Shown here piece after piece: positions 51,601 to 64,000 of a stretch of 64,000 nt of DNA (its first letter is position 1; each line of letters starts with the position of its first letter). The stretch is from Serinus canaria (taxonomy: Eukaryota; Chordata; Aves; Passeriformes; Fringillidae). Position numbers and translations under genes: made by a program. The stretch spans positions 16,481,719 through 16,545,718 of the forward strand of contig NC_066323.1 of NCBI RefSeq assembly GCF_022539315.1. The letters run 5' to 3'. The notes beneath the pieces were generated by a model. It saw only the letters and a program-made list of their open reading frames with translations. It ran no database searches and was not told the DNA's origin.

Positions 51601-54600
51601 CTGCTGCTATTCCTTGCTTTATTTTTATTCTCAGTTCACAGTTGATTCTGATACATCTAAGATCTGGAGCAGAGATCCAGTTAATTCACTGTCCTGGTCA
51701 CTGCTAGCATAGCTGGCTTGCTGCTCTGGGCTGGTGAGATTTGTCTGGGAAACACTATGTTTGTTAAATGAGTATTTGCTCCATGGTGTCATCTTGTCTG
51801 TGTTTTGTCATACTAGCATCTGTACAGAGCCCATGCCTTTTGAAGGCCCATCAGGAAGCCTGGAACTTTTAAAGTTGGTTTTGAGGTGTGGGCAAAGCCT
51901 TCCTGACGGATTCTTCTAGCAGTAGCTGTGTTAAGGTAGAGATTTAAGGCTATAGTGGCTATGGCTCACTAGTTTGTGTTTGTTTGTTTCTATTATTTTA
52001 GGCACTACGAGTACCCCAAATGAGCTGTGGTACAACATCATTGAGCTGCCATACCACGGGGAAATGATCAGCATGTTGATTGCACTGCCCACCGAAAGCA
52101 CAACGCCGCTCTCTGCTATCATCCCCCACATCAGCACTAAAACAATAGGAAGCTGGATGACAACCATGGTAGCAAAAAGAGTGCAGGTTATTTTACCAAA
52201 GTAAGAACTTACACAATCCATTCCTTCTTTAGGGAGTGCTTGGGGGGTTATTTATATGTATCTCATCTGATACAGGAGAAGGAATACTTCAGGTGACTTT
52301 CCTGCATAATACTGATGCATTCTTTTTTTTGTTCCAACCAGATTTACAGCAGAAGCAGAAACAGACTTAAAGGAACCTCTGCAAGCACTTGGTATTACAG
52401 ATATGTTTGACCAGTCAAAGGCAAACTTTGCAAAAATAACAAGTAAGGGTTTTTTTGTTTTAATTCATGGTGGTCTTTCATAGTTCCTAGCTCTGAATAA
52501 AGTGCTGCTTTACCAATGCAGTTGTCTGCTTTCTTTTGGCTAAGTGTTGCCATGACATTGGAGCTGGTTTTATGTTGTAGCCAGCCAGGCATGACTGCCT
52601 GCTTCTGTTCAACATTGCAGTGGCTTTTTTCCTCCCTCATCTTACATTACAGCAGTAAATCATGCTGGTCAGCTTCTTAAGATTTGATATTGCAACCTGA
52701 GGGTCTCAGGCATTGTCTGAAATCTTTGGCAGGACTTAAACAATACCATACCTTAGTCTGTAGCAAATACTGCAACTACAGCGTGTAACCTTCCCTGAAG
52801 TATGTGTTTAGTGACTTGAGCTGTAAGAAAGCATGTATGAAAAACATTCACACTTCAAGGGACTGAACCAACTCAGAGCTGTAAATATTAGTATCTGAAA
52901 ATGGGGTGTAAACACTTCTGAACTCATGGCTGTAAAATGTCATCTTATTTCTCTTCTCTGCTTTCATTAAAATCCTGATGAGCTTCTATAGAACTGTCTA
53001 ACAAAAAGCTTACCTTGTGCTGGCTTAATTTGAAAACAAATGCCTGTGTTTTGAAAGCAAGGTATGTTGCTAAGTGCTTTTTTTTCTCGACGTTGAGACA
53101 CATGGGAGTGTAACTTAAATTCAGATAGCAAAATTTTTCAGGTTTTTTTAAAATTAAAACTGAAAATGCATGTGAGCACTTTTAACTTAAACCAACAATA
53201 AGCAAATTTAGAAAATGGGGAGGAAGGAGAAGTAAGATAGGTTAGTCCCTATTTCTGTAATTACTCACTTAGTGACTGTGTTCAAAGGTATTGTTCTGCA
53301 CTGCAGCTTTGGGATTCCAGCAGAACTGTAGCAGCTTTTAGTATTCTGGGCCATGCTGACAAAGCTGCTTAGCTACACAGTACTTCAGGACTCTCTCAGT
53401 GAGTTTTACTGAAGGTGCTCTTCTCCTTGGGTCTTTCAGGAACAGAAGGTCTTCATGTATCTAACGTTCTGCAAAAGACAAAAATTGAAGTTAGTGAAGA
53501 TGGAACCAAAGCTTCTGCAGCAACAAGTAAGCAATTGTACTGGTAACTGTGAGACTTGGGAAAACTCCATTAGAAGGCTTTGGCACTAGGCAAAGATAGC
53601 CCACTTGGAGATCACTGCAGCAGTATGCTCAGACTCAGATCACTTAAGGGGTTTTATCCAATTTCTCAGTCAAATCTCAACTTACCATTGTTGATGACTG
53701 TAAGAAATATTGACAAGCTTACTTCTAGAGAAGTGTCTTCTCATAGCTTAGACTCTATCAGCCCACTGATAGCACGTTCTGGCTATCCAGGTTATAAAGA
53801 GGAGTAAGCTACTACAGCCTTTGGGTGACCAGGACTTCCAGCTCTCTGTGGGTCTTGTCTTTTTAAATGCTTCCTGTAAGAATACCATGTGACCTGTGAG
53901 GCTTTAAATGTCCAAGTTAGTAGGTTTTAGGCATTTGTCTGCACCCATTCAAGCCTATATATACACACATGCATATATATAATCTATCTACAAGGAAACT
54001 TTGATAGAATATGTAATGCATTATGGTGTTTGATTTGTCTTAACTCACTCTTAACCTTTTTTTTTCCTGCAAGCTGCAATTTTAATAGCCAGGTCATCCC
54101 CTCCTTGGTTCATAGTAGACAGACCATTTGTATTTTTCATCCGGCACAATCCTACAGGTAAGTACTTTCTGGCTTAGAAGTTGAGTATCAGCTATGTAAT
54201 AGTGGCAATAACTATTAAAATGTGCTTGCAGGTTGGGGTTTTTTTTTTGCCCTTATTTTATCTTACTGGGAATACAACTTGGAGCAGGGAAAACAATCCA
54301 TTTTGGCAGTCAAGGTAACAGAAGCAAGTGTGGCAGGTTTGTGGGTATAAAAGAAAAGTCTTTAATAGTCATCATTCCCCTGAGTGCAGAGGAAACAGCT
54401 CTTTACTGGTAGTGAATTGCTGAGCAGGACCCAGCTTTCTGGACAGTCAGAGTGAGGGCCAAGGCAGAATAGGGGGTTGGGGATCCAGGGTGCTGCCCCA
54501 GCCTGCCCTGAACATAAGTGAGTGTTCCAATATAATGCTCACAGCTCCTTTGCAGCATGGGCTGAGTCTCCCAGAGCAGAATTGCCCTTCTTGCAGTGAC

Positions 54601-54937
54601 CTGTATGATCCATGTCAGTTAGTGGGGAACAAGGTGCTGCTGCCAGCACTGGGGGAAGAGCAGGCTGCTGGCAGCAGGCCCCATCCCCAGGCTCCACAGA
54701 GCATCAACAGGGCTGTGTGTCTCTAGAAATAGAAGCTGGCCGCTTATCCAAACATGTACTTCCCTGAGCTCACAGACCTCAGGGAGGCTGGACAAGACTG
54801 GCAAGGTGGCTTGGCTGTGCTCTGTGGATTTAATGCTTTCATGGAAAAGTTTTTCCATTCACAGACGATGCTAACCCTTGTTTTTGTTTCATCCCTCAGG
54901 TACAATCTTGTTTATGGGACAAATAAACAAACCTTGA
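45367..54937 (+). CDS. SERPINE2: SERPINE2, glia-derived nexin (protease nexin-1), eight coding exons
   Basis: Secreted serine-protease inhibitor. By family knowledge it traps thrombin, urokinase and tissue plasminogen activator, plasmin and trypsin in covalent complexes, is accelerated by heparin and cell-surface glycosaminoglycans, and acts in the extracellular matrix, nervous system and platelets. Coding segments are 45367-45622, 48098-48325, 49390-49587, 52002-52200, 52342-52442, 53440-53526, 54074-54157 and 54900-54937. All introns are GT-AG, the joins keep frame, and the total is 1191 nt, or 396 residues plus TGA, close to the usual length of about 398. Visible features are a signal peptide (1-19), the NAVYFKGLW block (184-192), an inhibitory hinge with Glu347, Gly349 and Thr350, the Arg363-Ser364 reactive bond, and the C-terminal strand ending INKP. 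The start was chosen for its A at -3 and because it begins the signal peptide. No frameshift or premature stop is present. Confidence 0.98.
46370..46409. repeat. 20-bp unit duplicated head to tail (intron 2)
   Basis: CATATAACATGTTGCCCTG is followed by C, then the same 19 bases and T. This is a perfect tandem pair apart from the last base, within SERPINE2 intron 2. Confidence 0.93.
46619..46940. mobile_element. hAT-like nonautonomous element in SERPINE2 intron 2
   Basis: Perfect 15-bp terminal inverted repeats (CAGAGGTTCTCAAAC at 46620 and its complement ending at 46939), extended by one further pair, enclose about 320 bp. The end sequence closely resembles the CAGTGGTTCTCAAAC-type termini of hAT/Charlie and MER5-like elements, and the inner right end (GTGGTCCACAGAATACAG) also has that style. 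No transposase is encoded. An 8-bp target duplication is not evident, so the element is old or its boundaries are slightly off. Confidence 0.55.
48098..48325 (+). CDS. SERPINE2: SERPINE2 exon 3: helix D heparin site, N-glycosylation sequon
   Basis: Residues 86-162. Lys89, Lys92, Lys93, Arg96, Lys101, Lys102 and Lys104 make a strongly basic stretch fitting the helix-D heparin-binding region of clade E serpins. An N-linked sequon NET occurs at Asn158, matching the second human site. The first human site (KNAS in mammals) is replaced here by Lys-Ser-Gly-Phe at 116-119, so it is absent. The acceptor is TTTTTTCCAACTAG and the donor is GTGAGT, leaving phase 1 in Gly162. Confidence 0.97.
49390..49587 (+). 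CDS. SERPINE2: SERPINE2 exon 4: strand 3A and NAVYFKGLW core
   Basis: Residues 162-228. Contains LTRLVLVNAVYFKGLWKSRF, the serpin signature around strand s3A and the breach region (Asn184, Phe188, Trp192). The QVPMLSQLSIFRC segment follows. The acceptor is TTTGTTCTAG and the donor is GTAAGC, phase 1. The open frame running past the donor for a few codons is intronic. Confidence 0.97.
52002..52200 (+). CDS. SERPINE2: SERPINE2 exon 5: central B/C sheets
   Basis: Residues 228-294. Carries LWYNIIELPYHGE (strands of the B sheet), MLIALPTESTTPLSAIIPHI (helix G/H area) and KRVQVILPK (strand s2C, then s6A). The residue before KRVQV is alanine, where I expect proline in mammalian orthologues. The acceptor is TTATTTTAG and the donor is GTAAGA, phase 2 within Lys294. 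Confidence 0.97.
52342..52442 (+). CDS. SERPINE2: SERPINE2 exon 6: strand 6A and helix I
   Basis: Residues 294-328. Begins with the conserved PKF junction (Lys294-Phe295) and contains ETDLKEPLQALGITDMF, the serpin 'L...L..LGI.D.F' motif. It is separated from exon 5 by an intron of only 141 bp, the shortest in the gene. The acceptor is CCAACCAG and the donor is GTAAGG, phase 1. Confidence 0.97.
53440..53526 (+). CDS. SERPINE2: SERPINE2 exon 7: strand 5A and reactive-loop hinge
   Basis: Residues 328-357. Contains LHVSNVLQKTKIEVSEDGTK, leading into the hinge. Gly349 at P15, Thr350 at P14 and the small residues 352-355 at P12-P9 are what an inhibitory serpin needs for loop insertion into sheet A. 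The donor is GTAAGC, phase 1 in Thr357. Confidence 0.96.
54074..54157 (+). CDS. SERPINE2: SERPINE2 exon 8: reactive bond Arg363-Ser364
   Basis: Residues 357-385. AILIARSSPPWF holds P1 Arg363 and P1' Ser364, identical in kind to the thrombin/urokinase-directed bond of mammalian protease nexin-1. It is followed by FIVDRPFVFFIRHNPTG, the conserved 'DRPF.F.I.....G' serpin signature (PROSITE-type serpin pattern). The acceptor is TTTCCTGCAAG and the donor is GTAAGT, phase 1. Confidence 0.97.
54900..54937 (+). CDS. SERPINE2: SERPINE2 exon 9: C-terminal strand and stop
   Basis: Residues 385-396. ILFMGQINKP forms the last strand (s5B), followed by TGA at 54935-54937. It is only 38 coding bases long and would be missed by open-frame length filters. 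The acceptor is TCATCCCTCAG. Confidence 0.96.
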
Positions 54938-55565
54938 ATGTGGAAAAGACTTTCTTCAAGAAGTAAACAGGCACACCCCTGTTCTGTTAAATATTTTGTA
55001 CACTACTCTTTGACTTCACTCAAGAACTAGTTTTAACCACTGACTAGGTTTTGAAACAGGAGTCGACATAGTTCTGGCTTTGTGGGGAAAATACAGATTG
55101 AAAACTACAGTATCTCTTCAAAATGTCTAAAAGATTCTCTAAACTACTGAATGGTTACCTATGCTAGCAGCTTCTGAGCTTTTTCTGTATCTACTAAGAA
55201 TTTTATGTATGGCTTTTTGTGAGAGGATTTTAACAAAGAATGATAAATGTTTGTATTAATGTTGGTTTCTTCTTGTGTGTGGAAAAAGTCTAATTTTGTA
55301 GATACCACCTATCAAGATTACTTTTGGTTCTTGAGTATCTTGGTACCTGGATATTCTTGGTAGAAATAGAATAAAAGTTCTAGCAGTTTTTATATAGTGC
55401 ATGTATCACTGAGAGTTTTAAACTAATGTGGTGTTCAATACACATCGCATTGTCCTGTCTCATTGTAATGTAAACTTGTCATTGCTAGTATACACTTTCT
55501 ATTGGATTTAAATTTTATATTTGTTTTTGTACAAAGGAAAAAAAATAAAACTGCATTATGAACAG
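54938..55565 (+). other. SERPINE2: SERPINE2 3' UTR
   Basis: AT-rich untranslated tail of about 0.63 kb from the TGA to just past the distal AATAAA. An upstream AATAAA at 55370-55375 could give a shorter transcript. No further open frame is seen. Confidence 0.8.
55544..55549 (+). terminator. SERPINE2: SERPINE2 distal polyadenylation signal
   Basis: AATAAA followed about 15-25 bases later by a plausible cleavage zone (GAACAGTCAG), then a GT-rich downstream element (TGTTGTGGATCGTGGATGTG). This is the standard arrangement for a strong 3' end and the last such signal before a long gene-free stretch. Confidence 0.8.
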
Positions 55566-55669
55566 TCAGTGTTGTGGATCGTGGATGTGCTGAAGGATGT
55601 TGGGGTCCAGAGCCCTGTGTAATTGTTTGAGATTTAAGAAGAGCAAAAGGAGGGAGATCTTTTGTGAGA

Positions 55670-55790
55670 CCTTTTTGTTGTGTGTTGGGGGGTGTTGGTG
55701 GTGGGTTTTTTTTGTGATGGGGTTTGTTTGGTTGTTTAGATTTTTTGCTTGTTTGGATTTTTGCCTGTTTGTTTTAGTCCTTCCTTCTGA
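55670..55790. repeat. GT-rich low-complexity stretch
   Basis: T/G-only runs such as TTTTTGTTGTGTGTTGGGGG and TTTGTTTGGTTGTTTAG with no fixed unit. It lies just downstream of the SERPINE2 cleavage region and may help termination, but this is only positional inference. Confidence 0.75.
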
Positions 55791-55799
55791 TGACCTTTT

Positions 55800-58700
55800 T
55801 TGAGTCATTCTGCCGTGGATGAATTATCCGTAGGTTTGGTATCTGAAGAGAACTCTGTTTTGGTATGCCCAAGTTACTGCTGAAAACTGCCTGAGATGAG
55901 GACATCTCAGTGCACCTTTGGGACCTTTCCTCCTGTTCCCTGTAGTGCAGTTTACATGCACATGGGCATCTCTTCATGCCCCTTGCAGGACTTTCCCGAG
56001 TGCAAAACTCTTCCCAAAAGATAAGCAGTAAATCCCTTTGGCTAGTCACAGATGGTTCTTTGTTGTACTTCTGTGGCAACTGAGGGATTGGGGTGGGTGA
56101 GGGAAATTTTGGCAGCTCTGAAGGGCATACTCAGGGAGAAGAGGCTGCTGGTCTCAGGGGAGAAACTCCTGCAGACTCAGCCCTGGTGGAACTAGGGGAC
56201 TGTAGCATGTGTTGAGCCTCTTGGTCAGGTAAGAAAACAAGATGAAGAGAAAATGCTTCCAGCTGAAAATACCTGAAGATGTTGTGCATGGCCAGTCTTA
56301 ACCCAGTCCAAACCCCAGGCTGAGAGCTCATAACATGCTGCCAGATATTGAGCCAATCTGCTAGCCTTTCTTTTCCTGCTTGAGTTGAACACTGCAATCA
56401 TCAAGAAGAATAAATCTGTAGGTGATTTATGGAGATGTATTAGCTGCCTACCACCCAATCCATGTAACCTGGGAAAAAAGGGATGCTCCTGTTGCATGCT
56501 GAAGGCTAGGTCTGCAATAGGTGAATGGAGAAGCTAGCATGGCCTTGTTGTCTTCCTGTCTTGTGAAGAGAAAGTGAACCCTGCAGGTGGGGAATGAAAA
56601 AAAAAAAAAGATACACTCAAAAGCAACAACCAGAAAATAAAAAAGATTAGGGATCATGTAACTAAAGATTCCAGTGCTGAGCAGGAGACCTCTCCTGGCT
56701 AACCCAACCACACCTGCCTTCAGTTTCTTGCATCTCATGGAGGTAATGAGCGCAAGTAACAACAGAATAGTTACTGGGCTGAAACAATTACAGTGACATT
56801 TGCATTGGTTTGTCTTGCATCTGCTTTGAATATGGTTTGTCCTGTAAGAATAGAGAAATGTTGCCCCACAGAAACTACAGAGCCAGGACCTGAGGTGGAC
56901 TTAATTCACACACAAATTGTATTTTTTTGACTACTGGGGTGCAAGACGTCATCTTTGGGCTCTGGAGTGGTGCAGGATTGTATTTCAGAGTAACAGCTGC
57001 TGTTTTAATATCAAAATAAAATTGCAATATGATAATTAATTTTCCAGTTGCTTCTATTTAATGTTTGTGTTAAGAATTCAAATATTTCAGGGTTGGCATT
57101 GAAACTGAGCTCCCACAGGACTTAGACACAGCAGCAGTGTCTGCTCTGGGCAGCAAGCAGGTTTGGTTTGGGCAAGTAAAAATGCAGTGACATAAGCTTT
57201 CAGGTTTGCCTTAGCACAGTTTCTGTGTAAACAACTTTCAGTCCCTTCTGTTAGTCCTGAAATAACTTGTAAAATGAAATGATTGCTTTAGAGCATGAAC
57301 AGTGAGTAACTGGGCATTTTTTTCCCCCAGAAGTGGACAGTGAAGAGGGTGGCTTGGCAAAGGTGAACAGGATTATTTAGCCTGCTGGAACCAGGACTAC
57401 CTGCCCAAGCTGAGCTCTGAGCAAACTGAGGGGGAATGCTACACGTCACAGCTACTCCTGGTGAGCTTCAATCTTCTGCAGTACAAGAGTGAATTATGTC
57501 ACCACTCAGAAAAAGGGGAGTTCAGCTCTGCCACTCCTAGGCAGCACTTTTCTTCCTTTTTTCAATGCTGGAAAAGAAAAGTTAAAATGCAGGTTTGAAC
57601 AAAGATGCTGGTGGTATTTGCCTATGAACTGGGTAGAGGAGCTTGGGGTGAAAGGAAGTGAGTTAAAAGCCTTGGAAGGTGGGGGTCAGGTTAGCTGCTA
57701 AAAACTTCCTCTCAGTAGTGCTGTAAAAACACTGTGCTCTTCCATCCTGGGAGCTGATTAATATCAAATTTCCAGTCTTGCTTGACAGAGTAATGAGTTC
57801 AGTGTGATGTTTTTGCATTAAGGCAGTGTTTAGTGTAGTCTGTTAACCCTTAGTGCAGCAGTCTGCTGGCTTCTCTTGGAAGGCTTTGGGGAATCTGATT
57901 GCAGTGAGTAGAGGTGGCATGTTAATTTTTTCAAAGTCATCTTTGTTTCTAGGACTGTCAAGTCTAAGGTAAATGCTCACACTGCTTGGTTCAGCCTATT
58001 CCTCCTTTACTCCCAGCTGCTTCACAGTTGAACTTTGTCATCCTGACAAAGTTGAGATGGTTTTGGGCCCCCGAGTCCTTTGATGTTTTGAGGGTAGGAG
58101 GGCTGGGAAGAGATCATCCTCAAGGAAGAACAGAGACCATGAATGTGAGAAGTTTAACTTATTGTGGTAATGGATGGGTTACTTCAAGCAGGAGTTGCAG
58201 AATTGCTGCTGAGATGGTCTCATTGTCTGCTGCTCTCTACAGACACCTCAGTTTCTCAGTCTTTAAAAGCACAGATAACACATCCATTGTAAACTTTTCT
58301 GAGGTGGAAAGCCCTGAGAGGCTGATTGCTTTTCAGACTGAGACTGAAACTCTGGCCAGGGAATGACTGGAAAATGCTTGTGATTACAGTTGCTTTAGCC
58401 TAGAGAATAAGTAGGAAGAAAGAGTTGGGTAAACCTTGCCATATATTTTCTGAGCCAGGTACATAATGAAGAAAGTAGTTAGTCATGAAGTAATTAACAG
58501 GTAAAATAGCAGGCTATTAATCTGCCAAACCATGTCTTAACTTTGTTTTTCTAACTTCAGAGAGCTCTAAAAAGGCTGGTTTTCTTTTACAACTTCCACA
58601 TTTCATTAACATTGTTGATTTCAAATCCTGTTTGCTGGACAGAGTGGAAAGTGTAGGGAAGGCCCAGTTCCTCAGCACATGTAAAGGGACAACTTCTGTT

Positions 58701-60179
58701 CACCCTGTTCACCCTTTGGCATCACAGCACATTCCCTGCTGGCAGCCTCCTTCTGACAGCAACCTCTCCCTTAAAAACATGGCTGCATTGCCTCCCTGCA
58801 GCAACGTGGCATAATAAAGATGAAAAAGAGCAAGAAGTTGAAATATCTCTTTTGTAAGCAACATTTTAAAAACTCTCCCTCATACTTCAAAGAAACTAAA
58901 AGCTAAAGAGATTAACCCCACCAGTTTAAACTTTGTGCATTTATTAGTGATAATAATACCAATACCTGCAGTGGTTGAAACTTGTCTAACATTAATAATT
59001 TCCATTATTACTGTGGTGCCAGGAAGCTGTGATGTGACACCCAGGAGGAGACCAGCTCCTATCAAAGGCTGTAGGAGAACCCAAAGGCGGGGGCTGCAGG
59101 TGCCCTTCTCCCCAAGAGGGTGGTCCTGGTGCCAGAGTGCATTCTCCTTGCTCTTCTTTCTGGGCTTACTGCTATGGCCAGGTGGGCACTGCTCGCTTAC
59201 TAGCTGACACTTTGCTGTGCTGCTGCTGCAGTACTGATGGGTGTGTATTGCCAGCTCACAGCAGGATGGCAGCTCAGTGCTGTGCTGTCCTCTCTTTTCT
59301 TCAGATCGGGCTCAAGCTCCCAGGGATGCTAATTTTTGCTTTCAAGATCATGGTGAGGATAATTAGTACAGACTGAAGAAATATTGGGCCCTGTCTGGGA
59401 TGCATGTGCCATACATTGTGCATTAACACAGTGTCATTTCCATTCCAACATGCTGCCAATGCATAATCAGCCCTGATCCGAGGATTATCTTCCCCAAGCC
59501 TTTTTGGTAAGTCCATGGCATCTCCCCTGAATGTTGGATCTGGGCTCCTAATGCACCATGTTCCCTGTAATTAAGTGTGTAAGCTCCTGAAGGGCGTTTG
59601 TGCAATAGAGGGAGTGAATCAGATGATTTTTCTTTGGGGCACTGAGCACCTGGAGCCTGTGGCCATCAGTTAATTACACTGGCTGTGAGCCACCCTGTCC
59701 TAGACAGAAGGGCTGGGTTTGTCTCCTTGGGTCACAGGCAGCATTTGTTTCATGTCCAGACTAATGCGTGCTGGCTGGTTTGGGATCAGAACAGGTGGTG
59801 GAGAAGGGGGAAGGCAGTGTTTTTTTCTGTATCTGACCAACCTGGGCTATTCTCCCTTCCTGAAATGGTTGAGGTGAGGACACTGCAGTGGGCCTGTCCA
59901 AGGCTCTGCTGGCAGCTGTGCTCCTATGGGAAGCACAGCCCTGTGTCACCTTTGTCCCTTCTTGCCCCAGGACCGGGCTGGCTGCTGGCTGTCCCCAGCA
60001 GCGATGGGGCTTTGGGGGGAAGGGGCACTGTCAGTCCCTCTGAAAAACAGTGCCACCCCTCAATGCTCCACCTTGGGCTTAAAAAAGCCCCCAAACCAAA
60101 ACAGCAACAACAACGAAACCACTGACCAAAGAAAAGCCCCCCAAATCCCTCTAAATCCATTCTGAGGGAAAATTATAGC
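55800..60179. other. intergenic, no gene seen
   Basis: I looked for MRPL44 here on the - strand because it lies between these two genes in human, and saw no matching exon. Open frames are short and without domains. AATAAA-containing sequence near 57.0 kb is AT-rich background. Confidence 0.55.
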
Positions 60180-60196
60180 TTTTTTTTTTTTTTTTT
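60180..60196. repeat. T17 homopolymer tract
   Basis: Seventeen consecutive T immediately before the C-rich repeat block; no associated element recognised. Confidence 0.9.
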
Positions 60197-60253
60197 CCTG
60201 TTGGTAGCTCTTAACAGTGTCCTGTAAGCAGCAGGGCCAAGCAGAGGGGCTGA

Positions 60254-62480
<2,227 letters not shown>

Positions 62481-62499
62481 CATATCCCTCCGTTAATTA

Positions 62500-63330
62500 C
62501 CCCGGGGGGAACAGCCTTTCCTTGGCTGCCTTGCGGTGGCCCCGTGCCAGCGGGACGGGCAGCGACCGGGCTCCTTCAGCCGGGGTCACGGCAACGACTT
62601 TTCCTGGGCAGAGCCCACGGGAGAGCGCAGCAGCCCCGCAGAAACGCGTGTTTGAGGCCGGGGACATCGGAGGGGACACGTCCCGCCCCGGGCTGGCGGC
62701 CGGAGCCCCCACCACCAGATTGATTTCTCCGCTCTTCTATGAAATACGGCCCCGCGGCCCTCCTATTCCAGAGAATACGGCTGCGGCGGCCCGCCCCGCC
62801 CGTGACGGCATCGGCGCGCGTGGGGCTGCGCCGCTACTCGGGACACCTCGGCCTGGCGGGGCGGCGCCGCTACACGGAGCCTTACGGGCCATGGCCGCCG
62901 AGATTCACTCGCGGCCGCAGAGCCGCCGGCCCGTGCTGCTCAGCAAGGTCGAGGGGCACCAGGACGCTGTGAGCGCCGCGCTCCTCATCCCCAAGGAGGA
63001 CGGCGTCATCACGGCCGGCGAGGACAGGTGACCCGGGGCCCGCTCCCCGCCGAGCAGGGCCGGGCCGCGGGGCTGGGAGGGAGCCGGGGCAGCGGGGGCT
63101 GCTCAGGGAAATCCGGGTGCGCGCTGTGCCTTTGCCGGGAGGCGCGCAGGGACTCCGTGCCTGCGGCCGTAAGGAGATCCGCGGAACCGCGGTCCCGCCG
63201 GGGAAGATGCCCTCGGCTGGTTTGGCTCGGCCCGGTGCGGGACGCGGGGCTGACACTTTCCCACGGGCGCCGAGGGAAAGTGCTGTGCTCCGTGCGCGCT
63301 GTCCTCCCCCTGCGGAGCCCCCGGAAAAGC
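62500..63330 (+). promoter_or_regulatory. WDFY1: CpG-island promoter of WDFY1
   Basis: Dense CpG begins near 62500, peaks around 62750-63100 and fades in intron 1. No TATA box is close to the start codon. A GTGACGGCA motif at about 62804 resembles a half CRE/ATF site. Such TATA-less islands suit a broadly expressed endosomal protein. The start site cannot be fixed from sequence; it probably lies within about 150 bases upstream of 62891. Confidence 0.75.
62891..63027 (+). CDS. WDFY1: WDFY1 coding exon 1 (gene continues beyond window)
   Basis: WDFY1 (WD repeat and FYVE domain-containing protein 1, FENS-1) binds phosphatidylinositol 3-phosphate on early endosomes through its FYVE finger and is reported to help recruit the adaptor TRIF to TLR3/TLR4. 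This exon encodes 45 residues plus two bases, starting MAAEIHSRPQSRRPVLLSKV and ending in GVITAGEDR at donor GTGACC (63027/63028). The start of WD repeat 1 (EGHQDAV...VITA) is visible. The HSRPQ and LLSK sequence fits WDFY1 rather than its paralogue WDFY2. The ATG has a strong context (GGGCCATGG). The same frame is open upstream to 62465, but that extension has no similarity that I recognise. FYVE and remaining WD exons lie outside the window. Confidence 0.93.
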
Positions 63331-64000
63331 GCAGCTCGTCCTGTGTGTGAATGGATCCTGCAGAGCTCATGAGCAGAACCAGGAGTCAGGGAGTGAGCGT
63401 GTTTCCCTCGGCCTTCCGCTCTGCTGGCTGAAACACTTGCAGTGTGTCGCTGCTTCCCCTGCCCGTCGGGAAAGTTGGAGCTTCCCGAGCTGCTCCAGAG
63501 GAACGAGCCCATTCTGGTGGCTCGGTGTGCGGCTCCCAAACGTGCTTCCCTCTGGCTGAAGCCGCTCAGGGAGTGAGTTGGCAGATCTGAGGGGAGAGGG
63601 GGTGATGAGCTGCTGTGCACGGCGCTTTCTGCTTGGAAGGGAAGGTGTCTTCAGCGTACAACCCTGCTTCTCGGCACTGCCTCGTCTGCCACGGAAGCTG
63701 TGATGTCGTTAAACAGTTACTCAGATGAAAGGAAAATGGAAATGAGGAAGCAGGTAGTACAGAGGGTTGTGGCCAGGAGAGTGGTCAGGGATCTGCAGTG
63801 TATAGCGAGAGATGGAATTTCACCTGTGCCATGTGGAAGGTGACGCTTAAATGTGAAGAGGGATGGGAGATGCTTCTTAAGAAACTGTGGCTCCATTTGA
63901 AGCAACGGTGGACTTTTAAAAGTACAAAAGTGCATTCTTTGAGGCATAGCTTGGTGCGGGAATACTTTTACTGTTATACCATAAAACTTTTAAAACTGAA
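63028..64000 (+). other. WDFY1: WDFY1 intron 1, start
   Basis: Begins at GTGACC and remains CpG-rich for about 300 bp. It then becomes ordinary sequence to the window edge. No second exon is reached: the expected continuation (TIRVWLKRD-like) is not seen. Confidence 0.8.

Noticed and set aside
57001..57030. AATAAA-containing stretch as an alternative SERPINE2 3' end
   Set aside because: About 2 kb beyond the stop with no clear downstream element; the 55544 signal is better placed and has a GT-rich element after it.
62882..63620. Minus-strand frames of 162 and 203 codons opposite WDFY1 exon 1, considered as a possible MRPL44 first exon in a bidirectional promoter
   Set aside because: The translations show none of the MRPL44 features that I know and are antisense to a confidently identified WDFY1 exon in a CpG island.

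Overview
The window is vertebrate nuclear DNA, most likely from a bird. Evidence: split genes with GT-AG introns, CpG-island promoters, low repeat density, no Alu- or L1-like sequence, a CR1-like LINE 3'-end remnant near 10.04 kb, and a SERPINE2 product that is clearly orthologous to, but diverged from, the mammalian protein. The bird assignment is inference; a non-avian sauropsid is not excluded.

Layout. (1) 1-31.66 kb is intergenic, with no coding exon that I can defend. It holds a GGGGAT hexamer array (1331-1453), a 20-bp minisatellite (3601-3720), a short duplication near 12.25 kb, homopolymer tracts, and faint relics resembling CR1, MIR-type SINE and hAT elements. (2) 31.66-32.4 kb is a CpG island with GC boxes and a TATA box (31892). 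It is read as the SERPINE2 promoter, with a noncoding first exon ending at the donor at 31987/31988. (3) Intron 1 (about 13.4 kb) leads to eight coding exons (45367-54937, + strand) of SERPINE2 (glia-derived nexin / protease nexin-1). All exons join in frame to a 396-residue inhibitory serpin with Arg363-Ser364 as the P1-P1' bond. A 3' UTR of about 0.63 kb ends near the AATAAA at 55544. (4) 55.6-62.5 kb is intergenic. It includes two adjacent low-complexity blocks: C-rich degenerate repeats (60310-60790) and a 12/18-bp minisatellite (60874-61099). (5) 62.5-63.3 kb is a second CpG island holding coding exon 1 of WDFY1 (62891-63027, + strand). The rest of that gene lies beyond the window.

The two genes lie head to tail on the + strand and are not functionally coupled in any known way. 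SERPINE2 is a secreted, heparin-dependent inhibitor of thrombin, plasminogen activators and related proteases. WDFY1 is an endosomal WD40/FYVE adaptor. In human the two are also close neighbours, but MRPL44 lies between them; I find no MRPL44 exon here. I found no new biological system. The items most worth checking are the missing MRPL44, an intron-1 hairpin with 20-bp arms (37401-37447), a hAT-like element with perfect 15-bp inverted ends in intron 2, the repeats between the genes, and the loss of one N-glycosylation site in the serpin.
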